64,000 nucleotides of DNA from NCBI RefSeq assembly GCF_963931675.1, contig NZ_OZ007039.1:1149657-1213656 (forward strand), written 5' to 3'. The notes beneath the pieces were generated by a model, which did no database searches, was not told the origin of the DNA, and saw only the letters and a program-made list of their open reading frames with translations. Shown here piece by piece: positions 18,307 through 27,803 of the stretch. The first letter of the stretch is position 1. Each line of letters begins with the position of its first letter. This DNA comes from an uncultured Alistipes sp. (GTDB lineage Bacteria; Bacteroidota; Bacteroidia; Bacteroidales; Rikenellaceae). The position numbers and the translations under genes were made by a program.

Positions 18307-20607
18307 ATGTTGCGTAAAATCGGCTCATTTGTGGGGATGTTGCTGCTTCTGTCGCTGCCGGCCGAGGCCGGGACGGTAGGGGTCGTACTGAGCGGAGGCG
18401 GGGCAAAGGGTCTCTATCACATCGGAGTGCTGGAGGCTCTGGAGCAGAACGGGATTCCGATCGACTGCGTGGCCGGAACCTCCATGGGGTCGATCATCGC
18501 TGCGATGTACGCCGCCGGATACTCCCCGGCCGAAATGCGGACTATCGTCAGCTCCGGCGTGGTCAAGGAGTGGGTCTCGGGGCGCATCGACCCCAACCGA
18601 TACATGGACTACTATCGCCAGTTGGGCGGCACTCCCTCGTTCCTGAGCGTGCGCGTGAATCTTGGAAATCCGGCCGGCGAACGTGTCCAGTTCCCGACAA
18701 ACCTGATCTCCTCGACGCAGGTCGACCTGGCACTGACCGAACTCTTCGCTCCGGCCACGGCGGCTTCGGACGGCGATTTCAACCGCCTGATGGTCCCGTT
18801 CCTCTGCGTGGCCAGCGACATGAACCACCGCCGTCCGGTGGTCATGCGCAGCGGGAATTTGAGCGAAGCGGTCCGCTCGTCAATGTCCATCCCTCTGGTT
18901 TTCAAACCGATGGCAATCGATTCGATGCTGCTGTACGACGGCGGGATTTTCGACAACTTCCCCTGGAAACCGCTCGATGCCGAATTCCGCCCCGACCTGA
19001 TTGTCGGGTCGATCTGCACCGCCGGAAACACCCCGCCCAGCGAGAACAGCAACATCATGGATCAGGCCTTCATGCTCGCCATGCAGGATACCGACTACAC
19101 GCTTCCTGCCGAGCGGAGCGTCACGATCCGCCGGGCCGTAGGGGTCGGTATGCTCGATTTCGACCAGGCCGGGGCCATTATGGATGCCGGTTACGAGGAT
19201 GCCATGGCTGTGATGCCGCAACTGCTGGAGAAGATCGGCGGGGAACGACGTGATTCGACCTGGTTTGCCGAGCGCCGCCGGGCGTTCCGCGAGAAATGTC
19301 CGACGCTGATCTTCAACGACTACCGTATCGACGGCCTGAAACGGGACCAGCGGGAATTTATCCGCGATTTCCTCCACATGGACCGCCGCACTCCGGGGCG
19401 TCAGCGTCCGATGCGCTTCGCCGAACTGCGCGACAACCTCTTCAACGTGCTGGCGGGTGGCGATTTCACGATGGATTTCCCGAAGGTCCGTTACGATTCG
19501 CTCTCGAACGCCTACTCTTTCGAAGCCCGCTTCGGGAACCGTCCCAATTTCAAGATCACAGTCGGGGGCAACATCTCCTCCACGGCCTTCAACCAGGCCT
19601 ATGTCGGCATCAGCTATCGGAGGGTCGGCCGCGTATCGCAGCAACTCGGCGCCGACCTCTATCTCGGACCGCTCTATACGTGGGGCGTGCTGGGTGGCAG
19701 GACCGATTTCTACGCCATCGAACCGCTCTTCATCGACTACTCCTACAACTTCTCGGTGAGCAATTTCCGCCACGGCTATTTCGGCAACGTCGCCCGCATC
19801 ACCAATGCCGAACAGGTCAAGAGCAGCGAGAGTTTCGCCTCGCTGGGTATCGGAATGCCGCTCACGCACCGCAGCGTTTTCGTCCTGCGGGCCAACGGCG
19901 GGCATGTCAACTACCGTTACGACTCCGACGACCTCTTCGCCGACGACACCGACCATTCGCGCTTCTCGTTCTTCGGGCTCCGGGCCGGGCTCGCACGCAA
20001 TACGCTCGACAAGTTCCTCTATCCGCGGCGCGGTTCGGAACTCTACCTCTCGGCCATCTACATCGACGGGCGGGACAAGTACGAACCCTACAACGCGGAG
20101 GATTTCATCTCCCGGGAGCGGAGGCAGTGGTTCGGAGGGCGCTTTACGTGGAACAAGTTCTTCGACATGCCGCAGTGCGACTGGTTTTCGTTCGGGCTCA
20201 ATGTCGATGCGGTCTACACGAACCACCCTTCGTTCAGCACCCGGACCGCCACGCTGATGTCGATGCCCGAGTACGCCCCGATTCAGCACGCACGGATGGT
20301 CTTCATGCCCGATTACCGGGCCGACCGCTTCGTGGCGGGAGGCGTCATGCCGACCTTCGACCTGATGCCCGACTTCTTCTTCCGGACGGGTTTCTACACC
20401 CTGTTCCGCAACAAGCGGGACTTCAATCCCCTGGGGGTTCCCGACGAGCGCTGGCACTACATCGCCGAGGCCTCGCTCGTCTACCACACGCCGATCGGGC
20501 CGGTGAGCCTGTCGCTGACGAAGTACGATCTGAAGGATTGGAAAAACATGTATCTGACCTTCAACTTCGGATACGCCATCTTCGCCCCCAAAGGGACTTT
20601 TTATTGA
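18307..20607 (+). CDS. Patatin-like phospholipase fused to an outer-membrane beta-barrel
   Basis: A 766-residue protein. A signal peptide (1-21) leads into a patatin domain (about 24-330) with the oxyanion motif GGGAKGLYHIG, the nucleophile GTSMG and the catalytic Asp in DGGIFDNFP. These form the Ser-Asp dyad of lipid acyl hydrolases. A POTRA-like linker follows (about 335-400), then a C-terminal bacterial surface antigen/BamA-type barrel ending in an aromatic residue (NFGYAIFAPKGTFY). This layout resembles type Vd secreted phospholipases such as PlpD and is common in Bacteroidetes. The substrate is unknown. It is a single gene with its own promoter and terminator. Confidence 0.9.
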   Translation: MLRKIGSFVGMLLLLSLPAEAGTVGVVLSGGGAKGLYHIGVLEALEQNGIPIDCVAGTSMGSIIAAMYAAGYSPAEMRTIVSSGVVKEWVSGRIDPNRYMDYYRQLGGTPSFLSVRVNLGNPAGERVQFPTNLISSTQVDLALTELFAPATAASDGDFNRLMVPFLCVASDMNHRRPVVMRSGNLSEAVRSSMSIPLVFKPMAIDSMLLYDGGIFDNFPWKPLDAEFRPDLIVGSICTAGNTPPSENSNIMDQAFMLAMQDTDYTLPAERSVTIRRAVGVGMLDFDQAGAIMDAGYEDAMAVMPQLLEKIGGERRDSTWFAERRRAFREKCPTLIFNDYRIDGLKRDQREFIRDFLHMDRRTPGRQRPMRFAELRDNLFNVLAGGDFTMDFPKVRYDSLSNAYSFEARFGNRPNFKITVGGNISSTAFNQAYVGISYRRVGRVSQQLGADLYLGPLYTWGVLGGRTDFYAIEPLFIDYSYNFSVSNFRHGYFGNVARITNAEQVKSSESFASLGIGMPLTHRSVFVLRANGGHVNYRYDSDDLFADDTDHSRFSFFGLRAGLARNTLDKFLYPRRGSELYLSAIYIDGRDKYEPYNAEDFISRERRQWFGGRFTWNKFFDMPQCDWFSFGLNVDAVYTNHPSFSTRTATLMSMPEYAPIQHARMVFMPDYRADRFVAGGVMPTFDLMPDFFFRTGFYTLFRNKRDFNPLGVPDERWHYIAEASLVYHTPIGPVSLSLTKYDLKDWKNMYLTFNFGYAIFAPKGTFY

Positions 20608-20647
20608 TTCCCGATTTTCAGGGGCGGGTGCTGCGGCGCACTCTCCG

Positions 20648-20684
20648 AAAGGATACCGGATCGTTCGGTATCCTTTTCTTTTTG
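20648..20684 (+). terminator. Terminator of the patatin gene
   Basis: An 11-bp stem AAAGGATACCG/CGGTATCCTTT (20648-20658, 20666-20676) with a 7-base loop, followed by TCTTTTTTTG. Confidence 0.88.
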
Positions 20685-20945
20685 TCGCGTGCGGATCACC
20701 CCCCCCTTCGGACAGCCTGCCCCGTGCGGAGTCCTCCCACCTTCCGGTTCCGAGTTGTGTTTTTTAGGACGCGAAAATCGTACAAAAAAGCACAAAAATC
20801 GTGCACGAATGTATCCTGTGTTGCTCTGTGGACGATTATCCGGACCGCAGGCCGTAAATTCGTTTAACGGCGGCCGGGGCTCCGGACCCCCCCCTCGCCG
20901 CCCCAACCCATCAACCTATTTTACTAACTTAAAACTTCGTCGTGT
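20685..20945. other. Leader region of the mucin-type PUL
   Basis: This gap before the first SusC gene holds a C8 run (20699-20706), two copies of AAAATCGT near 20766-20795 (the second inside GCAC...GTGC), and a short CCGTAAATTCG/TTTAACGG near-palindrome. No clear TAnnTTTG box with a -33 partner was found, so the PUL promoter was not placed. It is the natural place for the HTCS-like regulator to bind. Confidence 0.4.
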
Positions 20946-23900
20946 ATGAGTTTTTCTACCAACCGTTTTCTCAAGAAGATCCTCTTGACGGTGGCGGCAG
21001 CAGTTTCCGTGTCATTGCTATGGGCACAGAGTTCCGACCTCTCCGGAGTCGTGCTTGACGAAAAAGGAGCACCCGTAATCGGAGCGACGGTCATGATCAA
21101 AGGTACCACAATCGCGACGGCGACCAATGTCGACGGCCGGTTCATACTCAAGAACGCCGGTCATAATGCCATACTGGTCGTGTCGTACGTGGGTTACGAG
21201 ACTCAGCAGGTGCCCTCGAGGGGAGAATCTTCGGTGACCATCACGCTGAATCCTGAGGCGATCGGCGTGGAGAGTGTCGAGGTCGTGGCCGTAGGCTACG
21301 GCACCCAGAAGAAGGAGTCCGTCGTCGGAGCCATCTCAACGATCAAACCCACCGACCTGCAGGTTCCCGTGCGTTCGCTGAGCCAGATGCTGGCCGGAAA
21401 CCTGGCCGGTATCGTTGCCCTCCAGACCTCCGGCGAGCCCGGTAAGGACGATGCGCAATTCTGGATCCGCGGTATCGCCACCTTTACTGGCGACCCCGAC
21501 CCGCTGATCCTGGTCGACGGCGTGGAGCGTCCGCTCAATGACGTCGACCCGCTGGAAATCGAGTCGTTCAGCGTCCTGAAGGATGCCTCGGCAACGGCGG
21601 TCTATGGCGTACGCGGCGCCAACGGTGTCATCCTGGTCAACACCCGGCGCGGTTTCGACGGCCCGGCGCGCATCGACATGCGTTATGAGCAGGGCTTCTC
21701 GTTTGCCAGCAAGCGGCTGTCGTTCGTCGACGCCGCGACGCGTTCGCTGATGTTCAACGAGGCGATCGACGCCACCGACGGCGCTTCGCAGGCCATGAAA
21801 TACCGCCCCGAGGAGATCGAGGCCATGCGCACGCAGTCCGACCCGGAACTCTATCCCGACGTCGACTGGCAGAAGCTGCTGATGAACAAGGTCTCCCTCT
21901 CGGAGAAGGTGAGCGCCAACATCTCGGGCGGCGGTAAGTTCGCCCGCTACTTTACGGCGCTGTCGTTCTACAACCAAGAGGGCCAGTACGCCGTGCACCC
22001 CGGGAAGTATTCGTGGGTGAGCGACAAGATCGGCCAGTTTGGTGAGAACGTCAACTACAAGCGTTACAACTTCCGTACGAACGTCGACATGGACATCACC
22101 AAAACGACGGTCGTGAACCTCGGTCTGCAGGGCAACGTTACCGAGAACACCGAGCCGGTCAACGGTTCGTCGGCCATTTACCGCGATATCATCAATGCCG
22201 CCCCGAACGCCTTCCCCGTGCGGTTCAAGGATGGGGAACTGGCCGGCCGCGACGGTCTGAACAACCCCTACAACATGCTGACCCAGATGGGTTGGAGCAA
22301 GAACACCGGCAATACCCTCCGGGCCAACCTGTCGATCAACCAGGATTTCTCGTTCATAACCCCCGGCCTGTCGGCGAAGATTACCTACGCCTACGATGCC
22401 GAGAACTTCACCAACGAGGTGCGGCAGCGCGGCATCAACTTCTTCGAGGCGACGGGCCGCGACGTGAGCGGCAACCTGATCCGTACCGAATGGCAGGCCG
22501 ACCAGAAGCAGGACTACCTGGGTTATTCGCAGTCGAGCAACGGTACGCGCACGCAGTATGTCGAGGCGTCGGTGACCTACAACCGCATATTCGCCGAAAA
22601 GCATGAGGTCGGCGGTCTGGTGATGGGATTCGCCAAGGACTACCGCACGCAGAACAACGGTCTTTCCTACATCGATGCCCTGCCCCGCCGTACGATCGGT
22701 TTGGCAGGACGTGTGACCTATTCATACGACAAGCGCTACCTGTTTGAGGCGAACATCGGTTTCAACGGCTCCGAGAACTTCGCCAAGGGCAAGCGCATGG
22801 GTATCTTCCCGGCCGTGGCCGTGGGATGGGTGGCTTCCGAGGAGGCTTTCCTGCGCAACAACGACGTGCTGACGTGGCTCAAGATCCGCGGGTCGGTCGG
22901 TCAGGTGGGTAACGACCAGATTCCCTATACGCGCTTCATCTATATGGCCACGATCAACGACAGCGCAAGCGGCGCGAACAACATGGGTCTCAATTTCAAC
23001 CAGGGCCTGAGCGGTATTGGCGAGGGCCGTATGGCCAATGCGGACGTGACGTGGGAGGTCTCGACCAAGTACAACCTCGGTATCGAGACGGGATTCTTCA
23101 ACTCCCTGCGCCTGAATGCCGACATCTTCTACGAGAAGCGCGAGAACATCTTCCTCTCGCCGCAGACCTCCGAGATCGCCGGTATCCCTACTGGACAGAC
23201 CCTCTATGCCAACATGGGTGTGATGGAGAACAAGGGCTTCGAGATCACCGGGGAGTATGTCAAGCAGATCAACAAGGACCTTTACATCTCCGTACGCGGC
23301 AACTTCACCTATGCCCGCAACAAGGTGCTCGACGACGGCAAGTATTACGCCTATCCGTGGCAGGACCTGCGCGGCGTGCGCTACGGTTTGACGTTGGGTT
23401 ACAAGGCCATGCACCTCTTCTCGCAGGAGGAGCTGGACAACATGCCCGACTACTACACGCAGTTCGGTCTGGACAAGACACAGCTGCGTGCCGGCGACAT
23501 CCGCTATGAGGATCTCAACGACGACGGCAAGATCACCGAGGCCGACATGACATGGATCGGCAACCCTTCGATGCCGGAGATTGTCTACGGATTCGGCGCC
23601 TCGTTGAACTACAAGGGACTCGATTTTTCGGTGCTCTTCCAGGGCGGTGCCAACCGCTCGTCGTACCTCAGCGGCGGCTGGTACTTCTACCCGTTCCAGG
23701 CCGAGCGCGGCCCGAAGTTCATGGGCAACGTGATGACGATGTTTCAGGACCGCTGGACGGAGGACAACCCCAACCCGCACGCCTTCTCGCCCCGCCTGAC
23801 CTACGGTACCGACTCGAACAACTACAAGACGTCGACCTGGTGGCAGCGCGACAGCGACTACCTGCGTCTGAAGAATGTCGAGATCGGTTACACGCTTCCC

Positions 23901-24068
23901 GGTGCCTGGGCCAACAAACTGCGCTGCAGCTCCCTGCGTATCTATGCCATGGGTGTCAATCTCGTGACGTTCAGCAAGTTTATCTCCGATTACTGGGATC
24001 CCGAGACCGGCGCCGATTCCTATCCCATGCAGCGTCAGGTCTACGTAGGTGTGAATTTAACCTTCTAA
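20946..24068 (+). CDS. SusC/RagA-family TonB-linked outer-membrane transporter
   Basis: A 1040-residue outer-membrane import channel that works with the SusD lipoprotein that follows. The signal peptide ends near LLWAQ. A carboxypeptidase-D-like domain spans about residues 30-105 (GVVLDEKGAPVIGATVMIKG, then DGRF). The TonB-box/plug follows (VVAVGYGTQKKESVVGAIS, with the SusC-type DGVERPLNDVDP and VLKDASATAVYGVRGANGV). The 22-strand barrel ends VYVGVNLTF. No STN domain is present, so it does not signal to an anti-sigma factor; control is probably by the HTCS-like protein at 36324. The neighbouring enzymes suggest a host glycan or glycopeptide substrate. Confidence 0.96.
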   Translation: MSFSTNRFLKKILLTVAAAVSVSLLWAQSSDLSGVVLDEKGAPVIGATVMIKGTTIATATNVDGRFILKNAGHNAILVVSYVGYETQQVPSRGESSVTITLNPEAIGVESVEVVAVGYGTQKKESVVGAISTIKPTDLQVPVRSLSQMLAGNLAGIVALQTSGEPGKDDAQFWIRGIATFTGDPDPLILVDGVERPLNDVDPLEIESFSVLKDASATAVYGVRGANGVILVNTRRGFDGPARIDMRYEQGFSFASKRLSFVDAATRSLMFNEAIDATDGASQAMKYRPEEIEAMRTQSDPELYPDVDWQKLLMNKVSLSEKVSANISGGGKFARYFTALSFYNQEGQYAVHPGKYSWVSDKIGQFGENVNYKRYNFRTNVDMDITKTTVVNLGLQGNVTENTEPVNGSSAIYRDIINAAPNAFPVRFKDGELAGRDGLNNPYNMLTQMGWSKNTGNTLRANLSINQDFSFITPGLSAKITYAYDAENFTNEVRQRGINFFEATGRDVSGNLIRTEWQADQKQDYLGYSQSSNGTRTQYVEASVTYNRIFAEKHEVGGLVMGFAKDYRTQNNGLSYIDALPRRTIGLAGRVTYSYDKRYLFEANIGFNGSENFAKGKRMGIFPAVAVGWVASEEAFLRNNDVLTWLKIRGSVGQVGNDQIPYTRFIYMATINDSASGANNMGLNFNQGLSGIGEGRMANADVTWEVSTKYNLGIETGFFNSLRLNADIFYEKRENIFLSPQTSEIAGIPTGQTLYANMGVMENKGFEITGEYVKQINKDLYISVRGNFTYARNKVLDDGKYYAYPWQDLRGVRYGLTLGYKAMHLFSQEELDNMPDYYTQFGLDKTQLRAGDIRYEDLNDDGKITEADMTWIGNPSMPEIVYGFGASLNYKGLDFSVLFQGGANRSSYLSGGWYFYPFQAERGPKFMGNVMTMFQDRWTEDNPNPHAFSPRLTYGTDSNNYKTSTWWQRDSDYLRLKNVEIGYTLPGAWANKLRCSSLRIYAMGVNLVTFSKFISDYWDPETGADSYPMQRQVYVGVNLTF

Positions 24069-24086
24069 CCAAGTCCAAGATACACT

Positions 24087-25934
24087 ATGAAAAAGAATAT
24101 CATCTATTTTCTGCTTACGTCGTTGCTGCTGTTGCCCGGGTGTGCCGATTATCTGGACCAGGACCCCGAACAGCTCAACTCGATGGACAAGATCTTCTCG
24201 TCGGACATCGAAACCCGCAAGTGGTACAATCGTATCTACAGCAGCGATTTCATGGTTACCGAGATGCATTACAGCGGCCAGATCCCCTATTTCTGGTGTA
24301 CCGACGAATCGGCCTACACCATGGAGTCGAACGTGCGCAACATCTCTGAGGGCAAGATGAGCCCCGACAACTACTACGGTTACACCGGCTACAACCTCTA
24401 CTTCTTCGTGCGCTACTATCAGGCCATCCGCCACTGCAACCTCTTCCTTGAGAATGTCGATCGCTGTCTCAGTCTGGGTGAAGTGGAGCGTCGCTCGATG
24501 AAGGCCGAAGCGCGTTTCATGCGAGCCTTCTACCATTTCCAGTTGCTGCGTCTCTACGGCCCGATTCCCATTGTCGACCACAGCCGTTCGGCTTCGGAAA
24601 TCAGCATGAACCAGGCTCGCAATACGCTTGAGGAGTGTGTAGCGTGGATCAACAACGAGATCGACGAAGCTTGCGAGAACGGTATGCCCACCGAGCGCAA
24701 CGAATCGCTCGAACTGGGCCTCCCGACCGTGGGTGCCGCCCGCGCCATCCAGTCGCGTATGGCGCTGATGGTCGCCAGCCCGCTGTTCAACGGCAATACC
24801 GTCTACAAGAGCTGGACGAACAAGGACGGCACGGTGCTCATGCCGCAGACCTACGACAAGGAGCTGTGGAAGAAGGCTGCCGATGCTGCCAAGGTGGTCA
24901 TCGACATGCCGGAGTACGAGTTGCACCGCGCTCCCGAAGGTGCTTCGTTCGACGAGATCGTCGACAACTTCCGCGAGATCACCACGACCTGGGGCGCCGA
25001 CAAGAACAAAGAGATGATCTGGGGCTATCCCAACTCCCTGCAGTGGTATGCGATGTGCGCGCTTCCGGCACGGTGGTATGGCTGGAACGGCCGTTATTCG
25101 CTGGCCATCGGCATGGTCAACGACTTCTTCATGGCTGACGGCAGTGTGAGTCGTCCGCTTGAGGAGTGGTTCGCTGACAAGCAGTTCTCCACCGAGGACG
25201 GGAACGGCACCATCGCCAATACGTTCTGGATGTTCGTGGGCCGCGAGCCGCGTTTCTACGCGTCGATCCACTTCCCCAACCAGCGTCTGTCGTACGCCTA
25301 TCCCAATGAGTCGGACAGCTACCAGGACGAGGACGGTTACGGTATCGTGGACTTCTGGTACACGGGCCTGAGCGGCAACGGCAACACCCCGGGCGACAAG
25401 AACACCTCGGGATTCTCCGTGCGCAAGAATATTTCGTTGGACTATTGCAGCAACAAGCAGCAGAGCACGGCCACCCGCATGCTGAACGTACCCTTCCCGG
25501 TGATCCGTTTGGGCGAGGTCTACCTGAACTATGCCGAGGCGATGAACGAATACTACGGCGAGGCGGAGCAGAAGGAGGTTCTCTACTATCTCAATCAGAT
25601 CCGTACGCGCGCCGGCATCCCGCCCTACGAGGGCAAGTACACGCAGGACGAGATGCGTGAGATGATCCGCCACGAGCGCAAGGTCGAGCTGGCCTGGGAG
25701 TGCAACCGTTACTTCGACGTGAAGCGCTGGTTCATTGCCCATGGTCCTGACGGGGCGTTCAACCACGACGAATACGGGCTGGACATGTCGCGCGGCGAAA
25801 GCGCCACCGACCCGGCCTTCTTCACCCTGACGAAGGTGGCCAACAAGCGTTTCGACATCCAGCACTACTTCCTGCCGATCAAGTCGTCGGAGGTGATGCT
25901 CAACACGCAGCTGGTCCAGGCGCCGTTCTATTGA
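24087..25934 (+). CDS. SusD/RagB-family glycan-binding lipoprotein
   Basis: A 615-residue surface lipoprotein that lids the SusC channel and captures ligand. The lipobox LLPGC lies near residue 18 and the mature protein begins CADYLDQDPEQ. TPR-like helices typical of SusD appear around AEARFMRAFYHFQLLRLYGPIPIVD. The RagB C-terminal motif is RLGEVYLNYAEAMNEY...LNQIRTRAGIPPYEG...RHERKVELAWECNRYFDVKRW. It lies 18 bases after SusC, so the two are cotranscribed and probably translated in fixed ratio. Confidence 0.96.
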   Translation: MKKNIIYFLLTSLLLLPGCADYLDQDPEQLNSMDKIFSSDIETRKWYNRIYSSDFMVTEMHYSGQIPYFWCTDESAYTMESNVRNISEGKMSPDNYYGYTGYNLYFFVRYYQAIRHCNLFLENVDRCLSLGEVERRSMKAEARFMRAFYHFQLLRLYGPIPIVDHSRSASEISMNQARNTLEECVAWINNEIDEACENGMPTERNESLELGLPTVGAARAIQSRMALMVASPLFNGNTVYKSWTNKDGTVLMPQTYDKELWKKAADAAKVVIDMPEYELHRAPEGASFDEIVDNFREITTTWGADKNKEMIWGYPNSLQWYAMCALPARWYGWNGRYSLAIGMVNDFFMADGSVSRPLEEWFADKQFSTEDGNGTIANTFWMFVGREPRFYASIHFPNQRLSYAYPNESDSYQDEDGYGIVDFWYTGLSGNGNTPGDKNTSGFSVRKNISLDYCSNKQQSTATRMLNVPFPVIRLGEVYLNYAEAMNEYYGEAEQKEVLYYLNQIRTRAGIPPYEGKYTQDEMREMIRHERKVELAWECNRYFDVKRWFIAHGPDGAFNHDEYGLDMSRGESATDPAFFTLTKVANKRFDIQHYFLPIKSSEVMLNTQLVQAPFY

Positions 25935-25992
25935 TGCGTCCGGCCTGCACCCATGACGAATGTAGTATAATCCACAAATTTGAGAATATAGC

Positions 25993-27684
25993 ATGAAACG
26001 ACTGTATAAAATATTGATGATGATGGCGTTGCCGCTTGCCGTTGGCAGCTGCGACGTGGAATACGATCCGATTGTCATCTATCCGGACGTCACGCTGGAG
26101 AACTCGGGTCTTACGAATGTCCAGACGATCTCCATCTACCAGAACGACGCCTATGCCGTGACGCTGACCCGTACCGAGGGGCTGAGCCGTGCGGCCGAAT
26201 TCGACATCGTGCTTGACCAGGGTATTCTTGACGAGTACAATGAACTCAACGGGGCTTCCTATACCATGATGCCCACCTCCGGATACACGATCGGGGTCTC
26301 GGAGATCGTCTTCCCGGAGAAGAGCAAGACGGCAAGCTTCACCGTGCAGTTCAAGCCCGAGGAGCTGATCCGTACGGCCGGGTCGATCGAAGCCGCTCAG
26401 AACTATGCGATTCCGATCGTTTGCATTCCCCGTACGACGGTGAACTCCAGCGAGCAGTATCTCAATACCATTGTTCGGATTACGTTCGACACCCCTAAGG
26501 TCACTGTCGAGGCTCCGATGGCACCGCAGGCTCTGACCTTCATTTCGGGTGTTCCCGTGTCCCGGAAGCTGGAACTGACCGGCACGTCGAATTTCACGAC
26601 GCTGGACATCTCCGGACTCACGTTTGCCGCGACGCAGGAGATGGTCGACGAGTACAATGCCGCACAGCAGACCGATTACGAGCTGCTGCCCGCTTCGGCC
26701 TACTCCATCGACCAGGGAACCTTCGACAGCGAGGCGCTCTCCTTCCTGTTCAACATTACGGTCGACGCCTCGACGCTGGATCCGGACTTTGTCTACCTGC
26801 TGCCGCTCAAGGTGCTGAGCAACGAGTACACCGTGGTGCAGGATGCCATCTACTATGTGAAGGTTTCCGTTCAGGAGATTCAGGTCACGCTTGAGAATAC
26901 CGACCGCTATGAAGCGGCCACGACGCTCACCCACACGATCGAACTCGACCTGGGCCTCAACGGTGCGCTCGATGCGGACTTCCCCGTTGAATTCATCTAC
27001 GATCCGTCGCTGATCGCAACCTACAACCAGGAAAAGGGCAAGGAGTACAAGACGTTCGACGCCTCGCGGATCAGCGTGGAGAATACCACGATGGAGGCCG
27101 GTCGGATGAAGGCCACGGCGACGGTGAGCGTCGACATGACCGACATCGGCTTCGACACCGGAGACGAATATGTCCTGCCGTTTGCCCTCGATAAGAGCAA
27201 ATTGCCGCAGGGATACATCATGCAGACCGATGATGTGGTCTACGTGCGCCTCAAGCGGACGTTCTACGGCACCTGGAGCAACCGTACCAATGACAACTAC
27301 GTGACGGGTACCTCGGGTTGGACGAAGAACAACTACATGAGGGCCACGACGCTGGTCAGCGATACGAAGGTCAACGGACAGGCCTACCCCTACAAGAACT
27401 GCTATTACAGCTGGTCGACCGGTTACCACTGGTACGTCGGGGAGGAGCTCTACAACGGGGATGCGAAGAAGCGCGTGGTGCATGTCTTCTCGAAGGTGAC
27501 CTCCGGCTATACCGAGTCGCAGCAGGTTTCGCAGACCATGAACAACAACAGCTACTTCGACATGGAGACGGGTACCGTCTATTTCGACTTCCAGTATTAC
27601 TGGAACGACGATGACAAGGCGAAGGACAACAAGCAGACGATCCATTGCTATCTGCAGAGTCCGCTGACGCCCGATGAATTCTGA
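25993..27684 (+). CDS. DUF1735-type surface glycan-binding lipoprotein
   Basis: A 563-residue lipoprotein (lipobox VGSC at residue 17) in the SusE/SGBP position directly after SusD. It contains repeated immunoglobulin-like DUF1735 units, seen as recurrent segments such as FDIVLDQGILDEYNELNGASYTMMP and TFAATQEMVDEYNAAQQTDYELLP. Each unit ends in a region like VFPEKSKTASFTV. The C-terminal about 130 residues (from KRTFYGTWSN) look like a separate glycan-binding domain. It is expected on the cell surface. No catalytic motif is seen. Ligand specificity cannot be read from sequence. Confidence 0.86.
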   Translation: MKRLYKILMMMALPLAVGSCDVEYDPIVIYPDVTLENSGLTNVQTISIYQNDAYAVTLTRTEGLSRAAEFDIVLDQGILDEYNELNGASYTMMPTSGYTIGVSEIVFPEKSKTASFTVQFKPEELIRTAGSIEAAQNYAIPIVCIPRTTVNSSEQYLNTIVRITFDTPKVTVEAPMAPQALTFISGVPVSRKLELTGTSNFTTLDISGLTFAATQEMVDEYNAAQQTDYELLPASAYSIDQGTFDSEALSFLFNITVDASTLDPDFVYLLPLKVLSNEYTVVQDAIYYVKVSVQEIQVTLENTDRYEAATTLTHTIELDLGLNGALDADFPVEFIYDPSLIATYNQEKGKEYKTFDASRISVENTTMEAGRMKATATVSVDMTDIGFDTGDEYVLPFALDKSKLPQGYIMQTDDVVYVRLKRTFYGTWSNRTNDNYVTGTSGWTKNNYMRATTLVSDTKVNGQAYPYKNCYYSWSTGYHWYVGEELYNGDAKKRVVHVFSKVTSGYTESQQVSQTMNNNSYFDMETGTVYFDFQYYWNDDDKAKDNKQTIHCYLQSPLTPDEF

Positions 27685-27705
27685 TCGGAAGTGAAAAACT
27701 CGTTT

Positions 27706-27750
27706 GCCGGGCCCGTCGGGTGCTTTTCTGCCCGCCCGACGGGCCCCGGC
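27706..27750 (+). other. GC-rich intercistronic hairpin in the PUL
   Basis: GCCGGGCCCGTCGGG (27706-27720) pairs with CCCGACGGGCCCCGGC (27735-27750) with a single bulged base. No T-run follows. It lies between the binding-protein genes and the protease genes, where it could stabilise the upstream mRNA or partly terminate, giving more transporter than enzyme. Confidence 0.6.
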
Positions 27751-27803
27751 AGGCGTATGCCGGGAAAGAGTCCCGGTATCGAACGAACAATATGTGACAG
27801 CAT

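Noticed and set aside
20149..20164. A third parS-like site in the patatin gene (ACGTGGAACA half-site)
   Set aside because: Only one half matches; about 12 of 16 bases agree, which is not unusual in GC-rich coding sequence.
21000..24000. CRISPR arrays, insertion sequences or tRNA genes anywhere in the window
   Set aside because: No regularly spaced direct repeats, no transposase frames with terminal repeats and no cloverleaf-like sequences were noticed while reading; a tRNA or CRISPR program was not run.
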